A DNA stretch of 35,666 nt, from the NCBI GenBank assembly GCA_947305245.1, contig CAMZDG010000031.1, forward strand, positions 1-35,666, given 5' to 3'. The notes beneath the pieces were generated by a model. The model searched no databases. It was given only the letters and a program-made list of their open reading frames with translations, and had not been told where the DNA came from. This DNA comes from an uncultured Lachnospiraceae bacterium (GTDB lineage: Bacteria > Bacillota > Clostridia > Lachnospirales > Lachnospiraceae). The translations under genes were made by a program, and so were the position numbers. This document shows positions 14,576 to 21,075 of the stretch, in pieces. Every line of letters starts with the position of its first letter. Position 1 is the first letter of the stretch.

Positions 14576-17183
14576 AGTAAAAAATCAGAAACTGATCCGC
14601 CTTCTTGCATTTCGGGAATGGAAGGCGAGCCGCAGGATGAATGTCGTGCTGATTCTTTCCGTCATCCTGACCTGCATCCTGTTCACCTGCGTCGCGAGCA
14701 TCGGCGGGAACACCGTCCTTGCCTTTCAGGAGCAGAGCATGCGCATGGTGGGCGGAGATCACATGGCTGGGTTTAAATATGTACTGCCGCCACTTTATGA
14801 CAAAGTTGTCGCAGATCCCAAGACGAAGGACGTGGTATACCGGATCATTGTCGGAAGCGGGATCAATGAGGAGTTTCGAAACATCCGGACAGAATTAAAC
14901 TGTGCGGGAAGTGATGATGCGGCCAAGGCGTGCTTTGCGCTTCCGACGACGGGAAGACTTCCGGAGGGGATCGATGAGATCGCCGTGAGCACCCTGATCC
15001 TTGAGGAGCTGCATCTTCCGTCGGAGCTTGGGACCTTGGTGCCCTTGAAGATCGATGTTGACGGGACTGTCATAATGAGAGAATTCACGCTCTGTGGCTT
15101 CTGGGAGGGCGACGGACTTAGCAGTGTGCAGCTCGGCTGGGTTTCCCGGGAATTTACCGACAAGTACGTGCCAACGCCGTCCGTGAGCTTCCATGACCAG
15201 AAGGAGGGCTTATGTTATGGCGGGTATTGGCAGGTGGACCTTAACTTTGGGAATAGCTTTGACATCGAGGGAAAGCTGGATGCATTGCTTAAGAGACTTG
15301 ATCTTGACGGCAACGACAGCTATGAAACCGGGGTCAACTGGGCTTATTCCATGAGCTCTATGAAAAGCGATCATGAATCCCTGCTGAGCTTTGCCATGAT
15401 CGCGCTCCTCGTCTTCTTTGCCGGATATCTGATCATTTATAACATTTTCCAGCTGAACATTACGGCGAACATCCAAAAATATGGCTTGCTTAAGACCATT
15501 GGCGTGACGCCGACGCAGATCCAGAAGCTGGTGCGGATTCAGGCCGGGATCTATGCCGCGGTTGGGATCCCGATCGGGCTATTGATCGGTCTGCTTCTCG
15601 GAAACACCCTGTTTCAGTACATTCGGCCAATCCTGTCGCTTCATGGGAAATCCTTTAGGGGCTTTGGGCTGAAGGAAATCCTGCTGATCTGCCTGATCGC
15701 CGGTCTGTTTAGCTTCGCGACGGTGAGCTTTAGTGTTAATAAGCCTGCAAAGATCGCCGGAAGGGTTTCTCCGATCGAGGCACTTCGGTTTAATGAGACG
15801 AAGATCACTTCGAAGAAGGCAAGGAAGATCCGTAAGGTTTCTCCTTTTTCCGTTGCCATTAGTAATATGGCGAGGAGCCGGAAGAAGATGGTGATCGTCA
15901 TCCTCTCGCTGACCCTGTGTCTGGTCCTGTTTAACACGATCGCGATCGTATTTCACGGTCTTGACATGGATAAAATGCTGCAACACCTCATGGTGGGTGA
16001 CTTTGAGGTACTCAGTGATAAAAGCAGCACCTCTCCGAAAAAGTCCAAGATCCTTCCGGAAAGGATCGAGGCGGTCCGCGCGATGGACGGCGTGAAGGAT
16101 TGCAGCGCGGTATATTACGTAGATGCAGAGGTGATTCTTTCGGGGAAATCCCTGGAGCGGGCGGAGGAGCTTTTTGAAAGCTATGGTGAAGCAGAAAAGT
16201 GGGAGGAGGTTGTGGAAAACGACGACTTTAAGTACTCGGAGGGGTTGGATCGATATCTCACGTTGAGAAATCTGGCGCGGGGTGCGGAGCCCTACATAGA
16301 GCCAGGGCACGTAAAGAGTGACCTCTATGCCGTGGGGGGCGGTCTTCTGGACTATTTGAACGTAGTCGAGGGTACGATTGACGCGCAAAAGTTTCAGACG
16401 GGGAACTATGCCGTGATCTATACCAAATGGATCCCTTTAGATTCTGAGGATAAGGCAGATGATTTCTTCGGGATCGGGGATAAGGTCACCGTCCGGGTGG
16501 ATGACAGGGAAAAAGAATATGAAGTGATGGCGATCGCGGATATCCCTTATTCGCTGAGCACAAAGAGCTATCATCAGCTCTATGCGCACGTATTGCTTCC
16601 GGAGAGTGAGTATTCCTATTTTTCAGAGAATGAGAATGCGATGAACCTTATGATCCGGGCCAAGGACGGAGAGTATGACCGCGTCCGGGATGCGCTGAAA
16701 GACATGGCGTCGACAATAAGTGACGGGTTCTTGCTTATGACAAAGCAGGATTATTTGGATGAATATAAGGGATTGCAGCAGATGTACAAGGTAGTGGGCG
16801 GCGCACTGACGATCATCCTGGGGATGATAGGAATCCTGAATTACGTCAACGCCGTAGTGACGGGCATGATCTCGAGAAAAAAAGAATTTGTCGTGATGCA
16901 GGCGGTAGGCATGACGGGAAAGCAGATGAAGGAAATGCTGATCTGGGAAGGCGCGACCTATGTCTTTTGGACGTTCCTTTGCAGTGCCGGGATCGGTTCA
17001 GTCCTGGCAAGCTCCGTATTGAAAAATCTGGCGAGACAAAGCGCATTCTTTTCCTATCACTTTACGATCGCGCCCATCCTGACCTGCATCCCCATCCTGC
17101 TTGTGCTGGCGATAGTTGTTCCGCTGCTGTCCTTCCGGTGGATCTCAAGAGGAAACACCGTGAACGTCGTCGGCTTGGAGTAA
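14568..17183 (+). CDS. FtsX-type ABC transporter permease
   Basis: The product is an 871-residue membrane protein with two FtsX-like units. Spans are visible at the N-terminus (VLILSVILTCILFTCVASI), a group of three at about 275-400 (FAMIALLVFFAGYLIIYNIF and following), one at about 445 (VIVILSLTLCLVLFNTIAI), and three at the end (VVGGALTIILGMIGILNYV and following), giving eight. Two large extracellular loops of about 220 and 270 residues separate them, the second containing a MacPCD-like region (VRAMDGVKDCSAVYYVDAE). BceB has ten spans and about 650 residues, so this is the duplicated 4+4 form found in many Clostridia. It overlaps the ATPase gene by 8 bases (ATG 14568 after GGTGAGG). It likely handles a peptide or lipid at the membrane. 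Confidence 0.93.
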   Translation: MNKVKNQKLIRLLAFREWKASRRMNVVLILSVILTCILFTCVASIGGNTVLAFQEQSMRMVGGDHMAGFKYVLPPLYDKVVADPKTKDVVYRIIVGSGINEEFRNIRTELNCAGSDDAAKACFALPTTGRLPEGIDEIAVSTLILEELHLPSELGTLVPLKIDVDGTVIMREFTLCGFWEGDGLSSVQLGWVSREFTDKYVPTPSVSFHDQKEGLCYGGYWQVDLNFGNSFDIEGKLDALLKRLDLDGNDSYETGVNWAYSMSSMKSDHESLLSFAMIALLVFFAGYLIIYNIFQLNITANIQKYGLLKTIGVTPTQIQKLVRIQAGIYAAVGIPIGLLIGLLLGNTLFQYIRPILSLHGKSFRGFGLKEILLICLIAGLFSFATVSFSVNKPAKIAGRVSPIEALRFNETKITSKKARKIRKVSPFSVAISNMARSRKKMVIVILSLTLCLVLFNTIAIVFHGLDMDKMLQHLMVGDFEVLSDKSSTSPKKSKILPERIEAVRAMDGVKDCSAVYYVDAEVILSGKSLERAEELFESYGEAEKWEEVVENDDFKYSEGLDRYLTLRNLARGAEPYIEPGHVKSDLYAVGGGLLDYLNVVEGTIDAQKFQTGNYAVIYTKWIPLDSEDKADDFFGIGDKVTVRVDDREKEYEVMAIADIPYSLSTKSYHQLYAHVLLPESEYSYFSENENAMNLMIRAKDGEYDRVRDALKDMASTISDGFLLMTKQDYLDEYKGLQQMYKVVGGALTIILGMIGILNYVNAVVTGMISRKKEFVVMQAVGMTGKQMKEMLIWEGATYVFWTFLCSAGIGSVLASSVLKNLARQSAFFSYHFTIAPILTCIPILLVLAIVVPLLSFRWISRGNTVNVVGLE

Positions 17184-17186
17184 GAG

Positions 17187-17522
17187 CTAATTTGCCATGG
17201 CTTTCTTTTCGTTCTTGATCTCCCAGTGGATCAGGAAGGTCAGGGCTGCGCGGAGGGCGATGATGGCGCCCAGGATGCCGAGCTCTGCCCATTCGCGGAC
17301 GACCACGGTACGAAGAACCTCGCCGCCGAGCTTAAATTCCAAGGCGAGGGCGATGCCCTGCGCAAGGCGAAGGCGGATGGATTCATCCTTTTTGACCCAT
17401 AGAAGGAAGCACTTTACGGCAGTATAGACAAGGATGCTGATACCAAAGAACTCCAAGAGCAGGGTAGAGAATTCAACGACGTAGCGAAGGATCAATTCAG
17501 CGTTTTCATAAGCAATTTCCAT
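17187..17522 (-). CDS. DUF1622 family membrane protein
   Basis: The product has 111 residues with three hydrophobic helices (about 15-36, GISILVYTAVKCFLLWV; a middle one around ALALEFKLGGEVLRTV; and LGILGAIIALRAALTFLIHW). The RLRLAQGIALALEFKLGGEV segment is typical of DUF1622, small integral membrane proteins of unknown function. ATG 17522 has GGGGGT upstream. It is convergent with the permease (3 bases between stops) and divergent from marR, with its promoter at 17548-17576. The MarR operator region may control it as well. Confidence 0.8.
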   Translation of the reverse strand: MEIAYENAELILRYVVEFSTLLLEFFGISILVYTAVKCFLLWVKKDESIRLRLAQGIALALEFKLGGEVLRTVVVREWAELGILGAIIALRAALTFLIHWEIKNEKKAMAN

Positions 17523-17547
17523 AATTGTATACCCCCATTCTTCTTTT

Positions 17548-17576
17548 ATTATACGAAGAAGGTCGAAAAATAGCAA
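17548..17576 (-). promoter_or_regulatory. Sigma-A promoter of the DUF1622 gene
   Basis: On the minus strand TTGCTA (17576-17571), a 17-base spacer and TATAAT (17553-17548). It is back to back with the marR promoter, with only 11 bases between the two -35 boxes. Confidence 0.7.
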
Positions 17577-17587
17577 TCAAAAATGTG

Positions 17588-17616
17588 TTGACAAAAAAAT
17601 ACTTCGGTGCTAGAAT
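17588..17616 (+). promoter_or_regulatory. Sigma-A promoter of marR
   Basis: Consensus TTGACA (17588-17593), 17 bases, TAGAAT (17611-17616). Operator O1 covers the right part of the spacer and the -10 box, so a bound repressor would block polymerase. Confidence 0.8.
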
Positions 17617-17618
17617 TA
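17600..17618. promoter_or_regulatory. MarR operator candidate O1
   Basis: TACTTCGGTGCTAGAATTA: arms TACTTC and GAATTA around 7 bases, a slightly weaker version of O2. It overlaps the -10 box. Its centre is 22 bases from that of O2, which places both on the same face of the helix. Confidence 0.5.
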
Positions 17619-17621
17619 AAT

Positions 17622-17640
17622 TACTTCGAGAGAAGAAGTA
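17622..17640. promoter_or_regulatory. MarR operator candidate O2
   Basis: TACTTCGAGAGAAGAAGTA: perfect 6-bp inverted repeat TACTTC / GAAGTA around 7 bases, a typical 19-bp site for a winged-helix dimer. It lies at or just after the marR transcription start. Confidence 0.6.
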
Positions 17641-17659
17641 TTTTGCAAAGGAACGGATC

Positions 17660-18160
17660 ATGAAGAAAACGGCGCAGGCAGGTATCCCACAGGTGGAATT
17701 GCAAAAGATCATAGAGTCGGTGGAAGAGATCAAGGAGCTGTTATCCTCGGACCTTTGGAACAATATTTTCCTGAATTGTTCGAAGAATGAGGTTTTGATC
17801 TTCTGGCTTCTGTATCAAAAGGGCGAGGTGAACATGTCCGAGATCGCGGAGTACGTTCACGTGCCGCTGAATACGGCCACCGGCATTGTGAATCGGATGG
17901 AAAAGAACGAGATGATCGTCCGGACAAGGTCGAAGGAAGACAAGCGGGTCGTGCTCATCGCTTTTAGTGAAAAGGGTATGGCACAGTTTCAAAGCTTGTT
18001 GAACGAGGTGTTCCGCTATGGGATCAAGGTCATGGACAGTCTGACGCCGGAGGAAATGGATCTATTTTTTAAGATGATCACGAAGGTGAAGGACGTGCTG
18101 CGGCAGGAAAAGAAGGAAGAGATGGCCGCAAAGAAGGTTCGAAAGATCACGATCGAATGA
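17660..18160 (+). CDS. MarR-family transcriptional regulator
   Basis: The product has 166 residues with the MarR winged helix at about 45-125: NCSKNEVLIFWLLYQKG, VNMSEIAEYVHVPLNTATGI, VNRMEKNEMIVRTRSKEDKR (the beta-wing) and VLIAFSEKGMAQF. Such dimers repress their own promoter and neighbouring operons and are released by small ligands such as phenolics or by thiol oxidation; only Cys in NCSKNE is present. ATG 17660 follows AAAGGA; the frame upstream (to 17525) overlaps the promoter and operators and is not coding. It is followed by the ArsA-type ATPases, whose leader carries a third site like its own operators, so it probably controls them. Confidence 0.92.
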   Translation: MKKTAQAGIPQVELQKIIESVEEIKELLSSDLWNNIFLNCSKNEVLIFWLLYQKGEVNMSEIAEYVHVPLNTATGIVNRMEKNEMIVRTRSKEDKRVVLIAFSEKGMAQFQSLLNEVFRYGIKVMDSLTPEEMDLFFKMITKVKDVLRQEKKEEMAAKKVRKITIE

Positions 18161-18167
18161 GAAGAAG

Positions 18168-18196
18168 GGCAGTTATGAACAGGAGTAGTAACTGCC
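18168..18196 (+). terminator. Hairpin between marR and the first ATPase gene (weak terminator or attenuator)
   Basis: GGCAGTTA and TAACTGCC pair perfectly over 8 bp, and flanking GAAG / CTTC can extend the stem with one bulge. No T-run follows, so full termination is doubtful; it may reduce expression of the downstream genes or protect the marR mRNA end. Confidence 0.4.
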
Positions 18197-18211
18197 TTCC
18201 ACTTAAGCAAA

Positions 18212-18230
18212 TACTTCGAGAACGGAACTA
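18212..18230. promoter_or_regulatory. MarR operator candidate O3 before the ATPase operon
   Basis: TACTTCGAGAACGGAACTA has the same 6-7-6 layout and the same TACTTCGAGA half as O2, with one mismatch in the right arm. A further partial half-site TATTCGAGAGA follows directly. It lies 40 bases before the start codon of the first ATPase. No clear sigma-A promoter accompanies it. Confidence 0.5.
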
Positions 18231-18269
18231 TTCGAGAGAGGAAACATTTGCCTGAAAGGAGAGTAGGAT

Positions 18270-19442
18270 ATGGGAAGGATTTATATCTTTACCGGAAAAG
18301 GGGGCGTGGGAAAGAGCAGCGTGGCTGCGGCGCACGCGATCAAGAGCGCGGAGGAAGGAAAGAGGACGCTGCTTGTCAGCACGGACATGGCACACAATCT
18401 GGGGGATATTTTTGAAAAGCGCCTCGGAAAGGAGCCGGAGGAGGTTTTGCCGAATTTGGATGCTTACGAGATCGATCCGGATCACGTGATGTCGCAGGAA
18501 TATGCCTCGATCATGAAATACGTGAGCAGTCTGATCGCGGACTCCGGAGTCTTGGATGCGCAGGACTTGGGCATGATCCCGGGCATGGAGGATCTGTTTT
18601 CGCTCCTAAAGATCGCGGAGATCTATCATAGCGGGCAATATGAGCGGATCATGGTGGACTGCGCACCCACGGGGGAGACGCTCTCACTCCTGAAATTCCC
18701 GGAGCTGCTGTCCTGGTATATGGAAAAGCTCTTCCCCATCGGAAAGATTGGGATCAGGATGCTGTCTCCCATCTCGAAGACGGTCTTCCAGGTGGAGATG
18801 CCGAATAAGAACGCACTGAATGAGATTGAAAAGCTGTATCTGAAGCTTTCGGAATTGCAGGAGCTCCTCAAGGACCGCGAGATCACGAGCGTTCGGATCG
18901 TGACGACGCCGGAGAAGATGGTCGTGGAGGAGACGAAGCGCAATTATATGTACTTGAATCTTTATAATTTCAACGTGGACGGGTTGTATGTCAACCGCAT
19001 CCTCCCAAGGGACATCGATAATCCATTCTTTGACGGGTGGCTAAAGATTCAGAAGGAATACCTGACTTATCTGAAGGAATGCTTTTCGGCGCTGCCGATC
19101 TACGAGATCCCCTGGTACGACGAGGAACTGAAGGGCGCGGACAATGTGCGCAGGATCGTTAGGGACGTGCTGGATCGCGGAGAGGTCTTTGAGACGAAGG
19201 TCCTGACGGAGCGCGAGACGTTTCATAAGATCGAGGAGGGGTATGAGCTGGAGGTGTTCCTGCCATATGCCAACAAGGAGGACATAGATCTTTATCAGTC
19301 TGCGACGGACGTCGTGATCAAGACGGGGAATTTCAAGCGGAGCATTCCCTTGCCCAACGTGCTTCGTAAGTACGCGGTGACGCGGGCGAAGTTCGAAGGG
19401 GACAGGCTTCAGGTAAGGTTCGAGAAGGAAGAGACGGCGTAG
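18270..19442 (+). CDS. ArsA/Get3-family ATPase with C-terminal HSP20-like domain (first of two)
   Basis: The product has 390 residues. The N-terminal SIMIBI ATPase domain starts with the deviant Walker A FTGKGGVGKSS (residues 7-17), then switch I-like LLVSTDMAHNLGDIF and switch II VDCAPTGETLSLL (most relatives have DTAPTGHT). The RIVTTPEKMVVEETKRN and NVDGLYVNRILP segments complete the nucleotide pocket. The last about 70 residues (ELEVFLPYANKEDIDLY, VVIKTGNFKRSIPLP, YAVTRAKFEGDRLQVRFEK) match the HSP20-like domain that ends many bacterial ArsA proteins. It has a single ATPase unit, so it must pair with itself or with the second copy. Only two cysteines are present and no CxxC, so neither ArsA metalloid site nor Get3 zinc site is visible. 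The start follows AAAGGAGAG. Client unknown. Confidence 0.9.
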   Translation: MGRIYIFTGKGGVGKSSVAAAHAIKSAEEGKRTLLVSTDMAHNLGDIFEKRLGKEPEEVLPNLDAYEIDPDHVMSQEYASIMKYVSSLIADSGVLDAQDLGMIPGMEDLFSLLKIAEIYHSGQYERIMVDCAPTGETLSLLKFPELLSWYMEKLFPIGKIGIRMLSPISKTVFQVEMPNKNALNEIEKLYLKLSELQELLKDREITSVRIVTTPEKMVVEETKRNYMYLNLYNFNVDGLYVNRILPRDIDNPFFDGWLKIQKEYLTYLKECFSALPIYEIPWYDEELKGADNVRRIVRDVLDRGEVFETKVLTERETFHKIEEGYELEVFLPYANKEDIDLYQSATDVVIKTGNFKRSIPLPNVLRKYAVTRAKFEGDRLQVRFEKEETA

Positions 19443-19502
19443 CGCTCCATGGGGAGAAACGCATGGACGGGAGCGGGGAGCGAAAGAAGGAGGCGAGTCG
19501 GT

Positions 19503-19769
19503 ATGACGAGAGAGCATATGCAAAGAGTGAAGACGGCCATGGAATATCAGAAGAAGGCGGTCAGGGCGCTGCTGCCGGAGAACGTGGGGGGACACCTGGA
19601 GGTGATCGAAAATGAGGTCCGGGCCATGCTGTTTGACCTGGCGGTAAACATGATCCGGGACGTCAGGGAGTCGGAGCTTTTCCGGTGCGATGCAGTGAAG
19701 GCAGGCGGCAGGGAAGAGGATAAGAAGGATAGGTCCGGCGCAGGAGTAAGAAAGGTCGACATTTCATAG
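19503..19769 (+). CDS. Small helical protein between two ArsA-like ATPases
   Basis: The product has 88 residues. Residues 1-55 are amphipathic helix (REHMQRVKTAMEYQKKAVRA, then GGHLEVIENEVRAMLFDL), and the tail is charged and probably disordered. There is no membrane span, metal motif or known domain. ATG 19503 has GGCGAG upstream; the frame is open further (to 19449) but without a better site. It is 60 bases after the first ATPase and 19 before the second, so it is clearly part of the operon. It could be an adaptor or subunit of the ATPases, by position only. Confidence 0.75.
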   Translation: MTREHMQRVKTAMEYQKKAVRALLPENVGGHLEVIENEVRAMLFDLAVNMIRDVRESELFRCDAVKAGGREEDKKDRSGAGVRKVDIS

Positions 19770-19788
19770 GCAGAAGGGAAGAAAAGAC

Positions 19789-20949
19789 ATGAGAGTGATC
19801 ATATATACAGGAAAGGGCGGCGTCGGCAAGACCAGCATGGCTGCGGCGACTGCCTGTAAGCTTGCAAAGGACGGGAAGCGGGTGCTGATCATGAGCACGG
19901 ACCTGGCGCACAGTTTAAGCGATGCTTTTGATCAGAAGGTGGGCATGACGGCGACAAGGATCGCGGAGCGGCTGTATGCGATGGAGATCGATACGGTTTA
20001 TGAAAGTGAACGGAGCTGGGGGCATATCAGTGAGTACGCGAAAAGGCTTCTTACGGCCAAAGGCGGCGCGGGAATCGAGGCGGAGGAGCTGATGATCTTC
20101 CCCGGGCTGGAGGAGCTGTTCTCCATGTTTAAGATCCTGGAGGTTTGTGAGAGCGGGGAGTATGATACGGTGATCGTGGACTGTGCGCCCACGGGGGAGA
20201 CGCTCTCGCTCCTTAAGTATCCCGAGAGGCTGTCAGGGCTGATCCGAAAGGTGCTGCCCATGAAAAAGATCGGCGTGAAGATGGTCGGACCCGTGGTGGA
20301 AAAGACCATGAAGATCCCCATGCCGGGGGAGTCCGTTTTCGATGACGTGGAATATCTGATGGATAAGATGGAGCGCCTGCAAAAGCTACTTCTCAACAAG
20401 GACGTGGTGAGCCTACGCGTGGTGACGACGCCGGAAAAGATCGTGATCAGTGAGGCGAAACGAAATTTCACCTGCCTTTGCCTCTATCACTACAACGTGG
20501 ACGCCGTCATCGTGAATCACGTCTACCCGGACAGCGCCATGGAGGGGTACTTTGGAAAGTGGGTAAAGCGCCAGGAGGACGCACTCAGGGAGATCCGGGA
20601 GAGCTTTAGTGAGGTTCCCGTCTTCTTGCTGGAGCTGCAAAAGGAAGAGCTCCGCACGCTGGAGGGGCTGCAGAGAATTGGGGAATCATTGTTTGGCGAA
20701 GTGGATCCGAATGCCGTTTTGTTCCGCAAGGAGATTTATCTCGTTAATGCGAAAGAAAATTTCCTGAAGGTCTATCTGCCCTTTGCCGAAAAGGAGGAGC
20801 TCCGCTTAGAGCAGGATCAAAATGAGCTGATCCTCGGGGTCAGGAACGAGATCCGCAGGTTCCCCGTGCCGGCGGAGTTCGCCGGAAGAGAGATCGCGGG
20901 CGCGAGGTTTGAAGAAGGGTATCTGAAGATTGATTTTCAGGAGGGGTAA
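19789..20949 (+). CDS. ArsA/Get3-family ATPase with C-terminal HSP20-like domain (second of two)
   Basis: The product has 386 residues and is clearly a paralogue of the preceding ATPase: Walker A YTGKGGVGKTS (6-16), LIMSTDLAHSLSDAF, VDCAPTGETLSLLKYPE, RVVTTPEKIVISEAKRN, NVDAVIVNHVYP. The C-terminal HSP20-like strands are FLKVYLPFAEKEELRLEQ and EEGYLKIDFQEG. The signature aspartates and lysine are kept, so both should hydrolyse ATP. In E. coli ArsA two ATPase halves are fused in one chain; here they are separate genes and may form a heterodimer. There is no arsB, acr3, arsC, arsD or arsR nearby, so arsenic efflux is not supported. ATG 19789 follows GAAGGGAAGAAAAGAC. Confidence 0.9.
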   Translation: MRVIIYTGKGGVGKTSMAAATACKLAKDGKRVLIMSTDLAHSLSDAFDQKVGMTATRIAERLYAMEIDTVYESERSWGHISEYAKRLLTAKGGAGIEAEELMIFPGLEELFSMFKILEVCESGEYDTVIVDCAPTGETLSLLKYPERLSGLIRKVLPMKKIGVKMVGPVVEKTMKIPMPGESVFDDVEYLMDKMERLQKLLLNKDVVSLRVVTTPEKIVISEAKRNFTCLCLYHYNVDAVIVNHVYPDSAMEGYFGKWVKRQEDALREIRESFSEVPVFLLELQKEELRTLEGLQRIGESLFGEVDPNAVLFRKEIYLVNAKENFLKVYLPFAEKEELRLEQDQNELILGVRNEIRRFPVPAEFAGREIAGARFEEGYLKIDFQEG

Positions 20950-20977
20950 GGGATTTCTGTTACGCGACTGCATTTTT

Positions 20978-21008
20978 CCTTGAAACCGCGGCCGCTTCAA
21001 GGTAAAAT
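20978..21008 (+). promoter_or_regulatory. Promoter with an embedded inverted repeat, upstream of the GT-C-like gene
   Basis: TTGAAA (20980-20985), 17 bases, TAAAAT (21003-21008). An inverted repeat CCTTGAA / TTCAAGG (20978-20984 and 20996-21002) spans the -35 and spacer exactly, with a GC-rich CCGCGGCCGC centre. It could be an operator, or the stem may help end the ATPase operon, though no T-run follows. Confidence 0.5.
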
Positions 21009-21075
21009 AGAGAAGGCGAGTTCCTCTTGGACGGGGTAACATAAACCGAGAAGCGGTTGGATCGGAAGGAATGGC

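Noticed and set aside
15579..16388. A 269-codon open frame on the minus strand inside the permease gene
   Set aside because: The permease is full length with two FtsX units. The antisense frame has no start signal or domain.
17525..17659. An upstream extension of the MarR protein
   Set aside because: The extra 45 codons overlap both divergent promoters and the operators, and ATG 17660 has its own ribosome site.
18270..20949. Reading the two ATPases as an arsenic resistance operon
   Set aside because: No ArsB/Acr3 transporter, ArsC reductase, ArsD chaperone or ArsR repressor is near, and the metalloid-binding cysteines are not visible. A MarR regulator is used instead.
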